A stretch of 64,000 nucleotides of DNA from Oegoconia quadripuncta (lineage: Eukaryota > Arthropoda > Insecta > Lepidoptera > Autostichidae). The notes beneath the pieces are model-generated. The model ran no database searches. It worked only from the letters and a program-made list of their open reading frames with translations, and was not told where the DNA came from. The translations under genes and the position numbers were made by a program. Below, piece after piece: positions 22,380 through 33,370 of this stretch (position 1 is the first letter of the stretch; each line of letters opens with the position of its first letter). The stretch spans positions 62,001 through 126,000 of the forward strand of contig OX438758.1 in the NCBI GenBank assembly GCA_949316235.1. Reading direction: 5' to 3'.

Positions 22380-22628
22380 TTAAAAGAAACTATTGCTAAG
22401 GATATGTCTCGCTGTGGAAGCGCTTGTGTGGAAGAGATCGACATTGAAGTGGTCATATAACAGTTTGTTGAAGTTGTTGCTCGCACACCACGTCATGAAG
22501 GTGTTTTGCTTGTAGTTGGATGGTACTACAGGGAGCCATATTACAAAGAGATAATCCTCCATGCTTGACTGAGTGCTCGGCTGTGGACTAAAATACATTG
22601 CAATATCCTGCATGTAAAATTGCCTCAA
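22380..22628 (-). other. Unrecognised 82-codon open frame
   Basis: The minus frame MRQFYMQDIAMYFSPQPSTQ...FMTWCASNNFNKLLYDHFNV has ordinary protein composition in an AT-rich region. No family recognised; it may be a remnant of a mobile element. Confidence 0.15.
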
Positions 22629-23348
22629 CTTTGTATTTTAATATAAACTTTAATTATAAACGTTTTCCTAGTTCTAAAGGGCCACAAAGTTTTTTCTCGT
22701 CAAAATTGTGGGAAAATTCACTCAACTCTATTTTATCTTTTGGCTTTGCTTTAGGTGGCACAACTATACAACCCCATGTGTATGTTTTCTCAAGTACATG
22801 TCACTCGTCTTCTATGTCATGCATGTAGTGAAGTAGTTACACTTTCATTTTGGAGTAAATGAGTACAGGGGTCTATGCTAACAGGAATGGTGTAAATTAA
22901 TGTTAATGCCGACTAGTACAAAATCACAACTTGGTAACAAACTGGCAACTGATTACTAAGTCAGGAGATTATTAAAGTACCCACATAAGTGCAGTAGTAT
23001 ACACACAACAGCTTAAAGCTGCAGTGTGTTAATGAGTTCCCTTTATTTTAGTTTATTTATTTTTGGAAAACTTACAGCTACAATAAAATGAGAACCTGAG
23101 ACAAGCAAGTACCTACATTCAAAAATATCGTCTATGAGGGTTTTCGTATTTATTTTTTATTTTCGTTTAAGCAAATCCAGAAATTTGTTGTTGTTAAATT
23201 AAAATAACAAGGGAAAAAATAAAATGAAATTCGCGACAAACATTCAGTACCGCGGTGAAGTAGACGACGCGGAACGGCGTAGGATTCCTCGTCGTCTATC
23301 TCACCGAGGTGCTGAACCGGAAACACGCGGGCGCACAGGCGGTCGGAG

Positions 23349-24428
23349 ATGCAGGCGGCGTGCGAGGCCAGCGAGGTGTTCGCGCTGCTGGAGGGCGGCG
23401 CGGGGCCGGCGCGGGCCGCGGGGGACGCGCTGCTGGCCGCCTTCGGGGCCGTGCGGGAGCCCTGGCTGGCGCGCGGCCTGCTGGCCTACCACGCGCGCAC
23501 CGGCTCCGCCCGCGCGCTCGACCTGCTGGCGCGCGCGCCCGACCCGCACGCGCGCCACGTGCTGGACGCGCTGCTGGAGCAGCTGCGCGCCGAGCGGCCC
23601 GCCCGCCAGCGCGCGCTGGCCGCGCTGGCGCCGCTGCTGGCGCGCCGCCCGCCCTGGCTGCACCGCCTGCCGCAGCACCCGCTCGCGCGCGACCTGCTGC
23701 GGGCCGCGCGCGCCGAGCGCGAGCCCGCGCCGCTGCTGCACGCGCTGCTGGCGCTGGCCGCGCTGCTGCCGGCCGCGCCCGCGCTGGCCGCGCCGCACTG
23801 GCCCGAGCTGGCCGACGCGCTGCTGCGGCCCGCCGCGCTGGAGCCGCCGCCGCCGCCCGCCGTGCGCGACCACCTGCTGCTGGCGCAGCTGGCGCTGTTC
23901 CGCGCGCTCTACGCCGCGCACCCCTGCGCGCTCGTGGACACGCTGCGCGCCGAGCTGGCGGCCGCCGGCCAGGGCGCGCGCGACGCCTGGGAGCGCGGGC
24001 TGGCGCCGCTGCTGCGCTCCCTCCGCCTGCACCCGGCGCTGCTGGGCGGCGCCCGCGCGGCGCTGCAGCCGGCCGCCGCGCCCTCGCCGCTGCCGGCCCC
24101 GCCCGCCCCGCCCGCCCCGCCCGCCGCCCCGCCCGCCGCCCCGCCCGGCTCGGGCCTGCACGCGGCGCGGGCGGCGGGCTCGCTGCGGCCCGGCGCCGAG
24201 CCGTGGTTCCCGCTGGCGGAGCGCTGCGGCGCCGACTCCGCGCCGCCGACGCCGCTGCCGCTGCCGGGCGAGGCCACGCCGGCGCTGGCCGAGCCCCCGG
24301 AGGCGGCGGTGGAGGCCACGCCCGAGAACACGCCGGCGGAGGAGGGCCGCGCCGCGCCGCGCCTGCCCGGCGACTCGGCCGCCGTCCGCGCCATCGGCCG
24401 CCGGAGCCGCCCGCCCTCGCCGCGGAAG
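23349..24428 (+). CDS. Tsc1: Tsc1 exon 1 (hamartin N-terminal core)
   Basis: 1080 nt (360 codons) from ATG MQAACEASEVFALLEGG to SPRK before donor gtacgc. Hamartin N-terminal features: WLARGLLAYHARTG, RHVLDALLEQL, LLALAALLP, RDHLLLAQLALFRALYAAHP. After about residue 240 it becomes a Pro/Ala-rich linker. The ATG at 23349 is the first in frame and aligns with the usual hamartin start. Several overlapping long frames in the same interval are GC-composition shadows. Confidence 0.92.
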
Positions 24429-27400
24429 GTACGCCCCTGCCGCCCCTCCAGTCCTCTCGTCGCCCCTGTCGCCCCTGTCGCCCCTGTCGCCCGTCCCGTC
24501 CCATTAGTTTTGCCCGACTGCGGCGCAAAAGGAAGGTAATATATTCGACGCATCTGTATGTATGCCACGACATGGACGCCTCCCAATCTAACCTGACTAT
24601 AATAATAACTACTTGTAGTGACTCAACTGATGCAGTCCGCAGTCGGAGGCCGCCAGTCGAGGAGCCAGTTTCCCTCAACGCTGGGAACTCGAGGACCCGC
24701 AGAGAGACCTCCGACTCCGCCCTAAATCAATTGAGTTACATTTGAGTTCCATAGTGATGCGCACAGATGCTTCAACGGAGCTTCGGTTGTCTCGCCCGTG
24801 TCTCCAGTGTACGCGACTGGATAAGGCAGATCACTGAGACATAAGTTTCGAAGTAACATTCATGTCCTGGGTGTCATCTTCCTGGGCCACTGTTTCTGTA
24901 TCTGGATCGTACACTTCTTGTTTTATTTTATTTTATTCGGAACACCAACAGCAGAAATAAAAAGGTTGAGTACATGGAATATTTCAACAAAGCCATTAAA
25001 TGGTATTCGCAGATACATTCTGATTAAGTGATAATTTGTAAAACAGCTGTTGGTTTTCCCAAGAAAATAAAATAAAATAAAATAAACTTTTCAACTATAA
25101 AAAGAAGAAATAAACTCTCCGGGATGAGGTCCCTAGGAGTGTGCCGTGCTCAAGGTGGGGCCAAAGAATTTAGTTGTGAATATTTGTTTAACCGCTGAGG
25201 GTGTTGTGTTGAATAGGTCCAAAGTTCTGTGTTCCTTAGATAGTTTGTTAAATAGATTGCTGACTCGAATGAGAAATGAATTTCTACGATAGTTAGTGCT
25301 CGCTCGGTGGCAGGTCAAGGGATCGTTGTATCGGATGGACAATCTAGTGGGTATATGAATATTAATTTTTCTACACATTATTATTCTACACACAGAACTA
25401 GAGCAATTTGCTGCTGGCTGTTTCAATTTAAATTATTTGGAACTTTTCTGAAAACAAATAAAACATACGGCTTCGATGAAACGAGTATATGTATACTGTG
25501 CAAACACGACCAGCAGCAAGCAAGTGAAGTTGTAATAAGGTCACACTCCGGAATACAACTAGAGTTAGAATAGAATTTCTGAACGGCACAGACAGAACCT
25601 GCGATGAAGCGGTTCACGAGGGAGCAGGGTCCCGACCTCTCGTAGATGGCACGACTGACTCCTCCGAAAACCAGCACTGTAGCAATCGCTGCGTGACATG
25701 CCGAGATGAAGTCCATTTTTGTATATATTTGGATTATTGTTTTCTGTACAGTGTTGTAATTTTCTTGTTACTATTAACATTGTTATCTAAGGAGCCGTCG
25801 CCGGCGCCGGTTGGCGGGGTGAGCGGGGCGGGCGGGGCGGACGGGGGGTACGCGGCACGCATCTCGCGCGTGGTGGTGGAGCGGCGCGCGGCCGAGTCGC
25901 CCGTGCCCATGGGGGGCGGGGCCCCGGCGGGGGTGGCCCGCCCCGAGCCGCGCCGCACGGGGGCGGGGGCCGGGGCGGGGGCCGGGGCGGGGGCGGGGGC
26001 CTGGCCCGAGCTGGAGGCGGGCGCGGCGGAGCGGGCGCGCGCGCTGGACCCGCGCGCCGGCCCGTGCGCCCCGCTGCCCGCCCCGCCGCCCGCCCCGCCC
26101 GCCCCGCCCGCCCCGCCCGGCCCGGCCGGCCCGCCCGCGGCCCGCTGCGGCCCGCTGCGGCCCGCCTCGTGCCCGCCGCGCCCGCCGGCCGCCCGCGCCG
26201 ACGCCGCCGCGCAGACGGTGGACGCGTGGCCGGAGCCCTACGAGTTCCTCGTCGCCGATTTCTACAGGAGCATGTTCGACGAGTCGCCGGATAAGGTGCG
26301 TCGATTTTTTGTATTCACCGAATTCATTTTATCGTATGCGCCGAGACTCCCGTCGGGACGGCCGTGGTCGATGCACGAAACGACCGTTGTGCCATATAAC
26401 AAATCTGTCTGTTACACGAGGGGTTTTCCTAGAAAGATTATAGTAAATCATTATTCAAGAACACTTTTAAGAATAGTGCGAACAGTCTGAAATACGTTAC
26501 CTTGATTCTAGTAATTTAAAAGGTATTGGATCATAATTGTCTAGAATATCTTTACGTACAAATCAATTGCAACTTAGAAAACGCCCTGTTCTTAATATAC
26601 CATCTTCAAGAACCAATTATAGACAGAATTCATTTCTTATACGCGCTTGCAAAACTTTTACTTATATTGACCTAATATTGCTGTGTGCTCCTCTTCATTT
26701 TTATATATCGGCGGAGATTTTTTATAAGCATTGTTTTTACTGATAGGTTTTTGTTCTATAGTTTATATAACTCTGGAAATCTTCCAAAAAGTAAATAAAT
26801 AAATAAATAATATTTTAAAACATGGATTCAAGAGAAGCAGTTCGGCGATTTTGTCTGCTTTGATCTAATAAGTAATGCGTCTAAAAGTTAAATTGCCTTA
26901 CAGCTGTATAGAAATACATCTGCTAATGTTCATATTGGACATGTGTAAGGCTTTTGATTTTGTGTGCCGTTATATGCTACTCAAAAATTGTTAGGTACTA
27001 CTCACAGTTCGATCCAAAGCTTCTTAAATAACAAACGTCAATGTGTAGAGATAACGCGTACGAATGGAAGTTATAATTTTATTTTATTTTATTTTTTTAT
27101 TTATTTTTGGAAAACTTACAGCTACAATAATGCTATGGATAACAATAATCGGTTCTGACAGAGCCAATTACAAGTTTCCGCCTGTGCACGCGTTTGTGGG
27201 CGAACACATTGCCCAAATTGTTTTGCATTGCATTGCATTGTAACTAAGAGTGTTCTTTAGTTTGAAAGTAAAGGATATATATATATATATATTGATAACA
27301 ACGCAAACTCGTAATTCCACAGTAAAATCATAATATTGAAGAAACTAAGTTAAATTAAATTAAGTCAAATTAAATTAAATTAAGTCAATGCATGATTATT

Positions 27401-30400
27401 GAACAAAAATAAAATTCCAAATGAGTAGAGATGTAAAGATGTAAAGAAATTGCCATTATTTGTTATTGTCGCCAAAAAAGATACTGCATATAAAAGATTT
27501 AAGTCTGTTTTTGTTTGTATTGAATAGATCTATTAATTTAGAATAGTCTTCATTAAATTTTTTGCAAACTCGCCAGATAAAGGAATTTTGCCTATAGTTG
27601 GTAAAAGTCTTTGGCAGGTATAACTTTAGGTTATTGTCCCGTCTAGATCGAGTGCCAGGAACACACAGTTTAATAAGAGACAATAGTTCAGGAGCATCTA
27701 GGTTCCCTGAGGTTATACTGTGTAGTGTTATGAGGTCGGCAGAGTGACGACGCAGCTCCAGAGGCAAAATGTGGTGACGTTTACAGCTATCTAGATATGA
27801 TGTAGTAGAGATCTTGAATTTGTAATTTAGGAAACGAAGAAATTTACGTTGAATTTTTTCAATTAGAGTACAATAGATATCATATCTTGGGTTCCAGATT
27901 TGTGATGAGTATTCAACTTGACTTCTTACCAAGGTGCAATAGAGTATTTTAAAAGTTTTGACAGATTTGAAATTGTAAGACATTCTGAATAAGAATCCTA
28001 ATGTTCTATTGGCTCTACGAGTTATAGTCTCAATGTGTTCGTCGAAAATAAATTTTGAATCTAAAGTAATCCCTAAGTCTTTGACAGAATTTGTTCTTAA
28101 TAAGGATTTTCCATGAAGCTGATAATTAAAAGAAAAAGGGTGAAGCTTCCTTGTGAAGGAAATTGTATAACATTTGTTGTGGTTTAATTCCAGTTTATTA
28201 CTGATACAATACGCTTCCAACCTGATCAAGTCTAGTTGCAGGTTTAAGGCGTCGTCGTACGTTTTTATGGCTTTGAAGATTTTCAAATCGTCCGCAAAGA
28301 GAAGGAAGTCTGAGTGATGAAAACAGGATCCAATGTCGTTGATAAAAATGCTGAACATCAGAGGCGCTAGTATTGATCCTTGTGGGACTCCTGAAGGGAT
28401 GGTAACCGGAGAAGATGCGTAACCCCTAATCGCCACACGTTGGGTGCGGTTTTCTACATACGATATGAACCATCTATACAGATTTCCACGAATGCCGGCG
28501 GTCTGTAATTTGGCTAGAAGAATGATGTGGTCAATACGATCAAAGGCCTTCGAGAAATCAGTGTACACCGCGTCCAACTGCCCCCCTGCCTCCATTGCCA
28601 ATGTGACTTTCTCTGAAAACAGCAGAAGATTAGAGATGGTGGAGCGACCCTGCATGAAGCCGTGTTGGTTTACGCTGAATGTTGCTTTAAGTGCATGGTA
28701 CAACTGATAATGAATTATTTTCTCGAGAACCTTTGCGAATACACATAGTTTCGAGATTGGGCGATAATTCTCAACTTTGATTCTTGACCCCTTCTTGTGA
28801 ATAGGAGTGACGAGCGCTGATTTCCACATCGCCGGCATTATTCCTTCCTTGATAGACCTGTTAAATAGTAGCGACACTGGCTCGGCTAAGCTCTCGGCAC
28901 AGCTCGCTACAAACGCTGGGTGTATTAGGTCGGGTCCGACAGACTTGTTACGATCAAGTGATTTCAGATGTCGGAGAACGATTTTCGGAGTAATTTCTAT
29001 ACTATGTATGTCACCGGTTGTAGTTAGAGCTGATGATTGTAGTGCACTGACTATATTGCGCGACACCGGTGCACGTTGCTGGTAAGTGGATCCAAAATAT
29101 TCCGAAAAGGCCTCGCAAATCGTTTCACCTGAGTCTATACTTGTGTTACCATGTGACATAGAATTAGGGTATGCATTACATTGCTTCTTTTCCTTGACAA
29201 ACGCCCAAAAAGCTTTTGGATTTTTGGCAATAGATAATTCCACAGATTCGATATATTTATTAAAACATAGTGTCTCCAATCGTTTAGCTCTATCTCGAAG
29301 GAGACAGAAGGTATTGTGGTCAGCGATGTTATGGTAAGTTTTATATTTGTTTAAATATTTGAATTTTTCTTTCAGAACCTTCTTTAGAGGCGAAGAGTAC
29401 CATGTTGGAAACTTAGTAGATTTAACTTGTTTGGAAGGGATAAACTTGTCACGGAGATTATAAATTATTGTGTTAAATGTATTCACAGCCTCCTCCAGAG
29501 TGCCCGAGGACAACAAGCTAACCCAGTCAGATGAGTTTAGTTCACTACAAATGGACTGGTAGTCCCCTTTATTATAAAGATGCTTGATTCGTTGTTTCTG
29601 GGGAAGAAGAGAGTCCTGTAATAGTGATGCTTGAATACTGAGTGATGGATGATAGGCATCCTCCTTGACCAAGGGCTCGGGGTCGCGTGTTGCCTCTACA
29701 ATGAAATTTGAGAGAACTAGGTCCAGGATTCCACCAAAATTATTAACAATGTTGTTATATTGTTTTATGTTACAAATGTCCATCATTTCCACGAGCTCAC
29801 TATGGTTGGAGCCTTGTAAGTTAGTGGGTAGCAACTCAGGTCCGTCCGCTGTTCCCTGCCACGTTATAGCACTCATATTGAAATCTCCGACTACTAATAT
29901 TTTGTCCGATGGGTGAGATACAGAGATGTTAGTAATATTTTCACAGACGTTTAGTAATTGATCAGCGAAACTCCTCCCTTCCCTCTCCTCACATAGGTAG
30001 AGGGCAGCGAGGTGCAGGTGGGCTGGCGAGGAGCCTGCGGCGGTTGCGGCGGCGCGGCGGCGCGGCGGCGCGGTGACCGTCACCCACAACATCTCGGCCG
30101 AGCCGCCCCACTCGCGGCGCTCACGCACCGCCACCCCCAGCCCCCGCCGCGCCGCTATCAACACTCCCCCACCTCTGCTCTGACCCAGTCGATCATAGTC
30201 GCGATCCCTTCTCCATACCATATATTCCCCGCCGAATAATTCTTCATCATAGATTCCCTCCATTAGCCATGATTCCGTCAAAATTATGATGTCATTATTC
30301 TTTAGGTTTAGATTCCTTTTAAATATATCGGTTTTTGTGCGCAAACCCCTAACGTTTTGATAAAAGATAGTTAACATGTTTAATTATATAAAAGTTGTAG

Positions 30401-32823
30401 ATGTAAATCGTAAAAATTGTGAGTAAGTAAAAAATGAGTTGTTCTATTTAACTGTAGGGGGTTGCGCCTATTGTTTATTGCCGATAAAAATTCAGGAATC
30501 ATTTTATATAAATAATAATTGATGTATTTTATACAAGCATGGGCTAACGGAATCAAAGTAATAGCGAGATATACTAGATATTTGTTTATGAATGAGAGTT
30601 GGCTTCGTAGCCGGCGACAACGGCGAGTCGTAGAACAGCTGTTAATCATGTGCTGTGATAACAAACCGGTTCGGCGCCGGCCACACCAGCCGTGCTCGGG
30701 CAGTGACCGTGAATTAGAATGATTTGCATAGCAATTAAAATGTACGATTAGGTGCAAATGTTTATAGCTTGTGAAATAATTAGTACAGGCGAATGAATTA
30801 GACATTTTCAGTAGTTTTAGAGTTATTAAAATCATATTTTGCAAATGGTTGAATATGGTAATAGTTTCTAAATTAAATCGATTTATAATTTGCGGCTTAT
30901 ATTTATGTGATTTAAAGTGCGAGTTTGTGGTTATAGTTTTTATAGATAGTGAGGTAAAACGACAGTAACTTAAGTAGTTATGTAATATAAAGGAAATACT
31001 ACAACAGACAATTAAAAACATAAAGATTATTGTGATAAACCTCTGTGATCGAGACAATAAAATAATAGCAATTGGGAAGTAATTTATCAAGGTATTTAAT
31101 GTTACTATATGATCATGCATTGACTTACGTATGTATAGGTGTTTGTAACTATATCTAACACGGTGTAAACTCGTGACGTAACCACTTAACAAAACACAAC
31201 AGAAAAATAGTCAAACAATTTTTTTAAGGTCCTCGGTCGTTTTGATGACTATTATTGGAGATGTTTCGTTTTTTCGCACTTGTATCTTGCAGTGTTTGAC
31301 CCAGGTGAACTGATATCCCTTGTTATTTGCTATTTCCTTCGTTTTGGTGAGGAGCATCTTGCTGTCGCGAGTCAGATGATCGTTGATGAAGACTTTATTC
31401 GCGCTATCCGCTATAAGAAAACACTTTCCCGTCAGGTATAAACTTAAAAGCTACGGAGTGCCTCAAGGTAGTATATTGGGGCCTCTTCTATATTTATTAC
31501 ATATTAAGTACCTCGTTAATGTCACAGAACACGATTGCGCTTTATTTGCTGATGTGATGACGCAACAGGTATTTTACGATGTAAACATAATGACACATTT
31601 GAAGAACATATAAATGATGAATCAGCACGCACGGGGGACGCACACTACAGATCGCTCGTGCACTTTAATCGCCTCCTCCAAATCGACGCGTCGCCTTTCC
31701 GGGGCTCGAACACCGAACCGTCGTTTCTCCCCTCGGGCTGTCTCGGTCCACATCGTCGGAGGTGACCGTTCTCCCCTGACGCGCGCAGGATCCATCGCAG
31801 CCGTGCGAGCGACTCGACGCCTACCTGGCGGAGCTGTACGCGGGCGGCGGCGCGGCGCGGCGCGGGCCCAGCGAGCTGGCGGAGCAGCTGGCGCTCGTGC
31901 ACGCGCAGCTCATGTACGCGCGCTGGCGCCGGGACGCGCACGCCGAGCGCAACCGCCGCCTGCTGGGCCGCTGCCGCCAGGCGCGCGCCCAGGAGCTGCA
32001 GCACGCCGCGCTGCGCGACCGCCTGCGCGCGCTCACCCGCGAGCGCGACGAGCTCCTCGCGCGCGCGCCGCCGCCGCCCTCGCCCTCGCCCGCGCCCGCC
32101 CCCGCCCCCGCCCCCGCCCCGCCCTCCCCCGCGCCCGCCCCGCTCGGGCTCGAGGCCGCGCTGGCCGAGGAGCGGGGCGCGCGGGCCCGCGCCGAGGCGG
32201 CGCTGCGCGAGGCGGAGGCGGCGCGCGCTGCGGACGCGGCCGAGCTGCGGCGCACGCGCGGGGAGTCCTTCGAGGCGGCGCGCCACGTGGAGGCGCTGGC
32301 GCGGGCCGCCCGCGCGGCCGAGCGGCGCGGCGAGCAGGTGCGCCGCCTGCGCCGCGAGCTGCTCGTGCTGGCCGAGCGCGAGGCGCGGCTGGCGGCGCCG
32401 CGCGAGCCGCCGGCGGCGGGCGGGGGCGGGGGCGAGGCGCGGGCGGGAGCGCGGGCGGGGGCGGGGGCGGGGGGCGAGCCCGCCGGGGACGAGGCGCGCG
32501 CGCTGCGGGCGGCGCTGGCGCGGGCGGAGGGCGAGGCGGCGGCGGCGGGGGCGCGCGGGGAGGCGGCGGCGGCGCGCGCGCTGGAGCTGGAGGCGGCGCT
32601 GGGCGCGCGGGAGGCGGTGGTGGCGGAGCTGAAGCGCGCCACGCGGCACGCGGCCGAGGAGCACGCGGCCCAGCTGCGCGCCGCCCGGGACAAGTACGAG
32701 GCCCTCATGCGCGTGCTGCGCGCCAGCGAGGGCCGCCAGCTGGAGCGCCGCGCCGCCGCCGCCCGCGCCCGCGCCGCCCCGCCCCCGCCCGCGCCCCCGC
32801 CCCCGCCCCCGCCTCACGACTAG
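23349..32823 (+). CDS. Tsc1: Hamartin (tuberous sclerosis complex 1), 872 codons in 3 exons
   Basis: Exons 23349-24428, 25792-26295 and 31789-32823, all joined in phase 0 with GT/AG borders and ending TAG. Hamartin pairs with Tsc2, stabilises it and supports its Rheb-GAP activity, which restrains TORC1 growth signalling (family knowledge). Seen here: the N-terminal hamartin helical core (YHARTGSARALDLLARA, HHVLD-like HARHVLDALLEQL, LYAAHPCALVDTLRAEL), a variable Pro/Ala middle, PYEFLVADFYRSMF, and a long C-terminal coiled coil (QLALVHAQLMYARWRRDAHA, ERNRRLL). It is shorter than human hamartin, mainly in the middle. Extremely GC-rich with Ala/Arg/Pro bias. Confidence 0.93.
24917..25084. mobile_element. 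Short inverted-terminal-repeat element (MITE-like)
   Basis: The left end TTTTATTTTATTCGGAACACC(AACAGC) is mirrored at the right by ACAGCTGTTGGTTTTCCCAAG-AAAATAAAATAAAA. Related single ends occur near 18745, 22075, 23045 and 27075. Confidence 0.5.
25133..25426 (-). mobile_element. Jockey/CR1-like LINE, C-terminal fragment
   Basis: The minus frame TNYRRNSFLIRVSNLFNKL...LDLFNTTPSAVKQIF matches in pattern the end of the 27456-30377 ORF (TNYRQNSFIWRVCKKFNEDY, IDLFNTNKNRLKSF). Only the last 60-90 codons are present. Confidence 0.75.
25792..26295 (+). CDS. Tsc1: Tsc1 exon 2 (variable middle)
   Basis: 504 nt (168 codons), phase 0/0, acceptor ttatctaag, donor gtgcgt. EPSPAPVGGVSGAGGADGGY, a long Gly/Ala/Pro low-complexity run, then DAWPEPYEFLVADFYRSMFD. 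The end corresponds to the hamartin 'PPYDHLFE' segment just before the coiled-coil region. Confidence 0.88.
26500..26815 (+). mobile_element. Jockey/CR1-like LINE tail fragment in Tsc1 intron 2
   Basis: The plus frame SSRTNYRQNSFLIRACKTFT is the same C-terminal motif as in 25133-25426 and 27456-30377, degenerate afterwards. It ends in an (AAAT)n tail near 26791-26808. It is in the orientation opposite to the intron 1 fragment. Confidence 0.7.
27456..30377 (-). mobile_element. Jockey/CR1-like LINE ORF2: endonuclease and reverse transcriptase, intact
   Basis: 973 codons without interruption. An N-terminal APE-type endonuclease (YQNVRGLRTKTDIFKRN, TESWL, VVGDFNMSAITW, DLVLSN, DAYHPSLSI) is followed by RT with [69 protein letters not shown] and a C-terminal TNYRQNSF module. 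It nicks target DNA and reverse-transcribes LINE RNA. Being open end to end it is recent and possibly active. Bases about 30003-30170 form a GC-rich patch in the endonuclease unlike the rest. An ORF1 remnant lies upstream at 31211-31437. Confidence 0.92.
31211..31437 (-). pseudogene. LINE ORF1 C-terminal remnant
   Basis: The minus frame VFINDHLTRDSKMLLTKTKE, GYQFTWVKHCKIQVRKNET, ending EDLKKIV stop at 31211, is the characteristic C-terminal domain of insect LINE ORF1 proteins (nucleic-acid chaperone role). It is cut at about 31437, where a plus-strand RT fragment begins. About 830 bases separate it from ORF2 (30377). Confidence 0.7.
31438..31613 (+). mobile_element. LINE reverse-transcriptase fragment
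   Basis: The plus frame [20 protein letters not shown], then CALFADVMTQQ, shows the RT GVPQGS motif and a mutated FADD box (FADV). A short dead fragment joined head-on to the ORF1 remnant. Confidence 0.7.
31789..32823 (+). CDS. Tsc1: Tsc1 exon 3 (coiled coil and C-terminus)
   Basis: 1035 nt from acceptor gcgcgcag to TAG at 32821-32823 (344 residues). LAEQLALVHAQLMYARWRRD and ERNRRLLGRCRQARAQEL match the start of the hamartin coiled coil. A long charged helix, interrupted by Pro/Ala and Gly/Ala runs, ends DKYEALMRVLRASEGRQLE and a Pro-rich tail. In hamartin this region binds Tsc2. Extreme GC bias inflates Ala, Arg and Glu. Confidence 0.9.
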   Translation, partial: DPSQPCERLDAYLAELYAGGGAARRGPSELAEQLALVHAQLMYARWRRDAHAERNRRLLGRCRQARAQELQHAALRDRLRALTRERDELLARAPPPPSPSPAPAPAPAPAPPSPAPAPLGLEAALAEERGARARAEAALREAEAARAADAAELRRTRGESFEAARHVEALARAARAAERRGEQVRRLRRELLVLAEREARLAAPREPPAAGGGGGEARAGARAGAGAGGEPAGDEARALRAALARAEGEAAAAGARGEAAAARALELEAALGAREAVVAELKRATRHAAEEHAAQLRAARDKYEALMRVLRASEGRQLERRAAAARARAAPPPPAPPPPPPPHD

Positions 32824-33364
32824 GCCGGAACTGTGCTCTGTGACCGACTATATTATTTTCAATCGCTCCGTTTGATAATTCCGAACACATGGAATGACTT
32901 TCCGTTGAAAAAAAAAAACAAAAAATATAGTATTCGGCCGAGACGTCCGCGCGCTCGCGACACATTAGCCGTGCGAGATACATCCCGAAGAGAGCGGCAG
33001 CCGGACTGTAACGTACCCGAGTCGGGCGGTGTGCGACCCCCGCCTCTGACCCTCGTCCGATAACTCACGTGGCCTAGCCTCCTGGTTCTTTTGGATCTTT
33101 TAATTTTTATTGTATCTGAATAACGTACAACTGTTATATTTAAATAGTGATTAGACATAATTTTACCTATAAGTTAATTACGACTACTATGGCCTAAATT
33201 TAAAGACCCTTTAAATCTGAAGATTACGATTGCATTCTTTCAAAGTATTTTAATTATTTGTAAGGAAACGAACAGTCAATACACGAACGAAAACCTCCAG
33301 CGTTCCATTGCACATACACATATAATGTTATTTGTCATTCAACATGGCCGTTGGTTTTCTTTAA

Positions 33365-33370
33365 AATAAA
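33365..33370 (+). terminator. Candidate Tsc1 polyadenylation signal
   Basis: AATAAA 540 bases past the Tsc1 stop. Another AATAAA is at 34311-34316. Which one is used cannot be read from the sequence. Confidence 0.3.

Larger units (their letters stand above)
19645..23348. other. Region between AIF and Tsc1, putative shared promoter zone
   Basis: AIF (minus) and Tsc1 (plus) diverge from here, so both promoters and the undetected first exon of AIF should lie in this 3.7 kb. No clear TATA box, CpG island or exon was identified. It contains an 84-bp tandem duplication (20135-20302), a possible exon near 21240-21388 and several (TTTTA)n-tailed repeat ends. Confidence 0.4.
24429..25791 (+). other. 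Tsc1 intron 1 with repeat fragments
   Basis: Contains a small inverted-repeat element (24917-25084) and a minus-strand LINE C-terminal fragment (25133-25426). The acceptor at its end is ttgttatctaag. Confidence 0.7.

Noticed and set aside
23224..24745. 427-, 460- and 478-codon ORFs overlapping Tsc1 exon 1
   Set aside because: GC-composition shadows with Arg/Ala/Gly/Pro noise. The hamartin frame (23349) has the recognisable helices.
30380..31192. 270-codon minus-strand ORF upstream of LINE ORF2
   Set aside because: Ile/Tyr/Leu/Ser-rich with no motif, typical of AT-rich DNA. The real ORF1 end is at 31211-31437.
31614..32843. Long ORFs on both strands over Tsc1 exon 3
   Set aside because: Only the frame at 31789-32823 has coiled-coil heptads and hamartin motifs.
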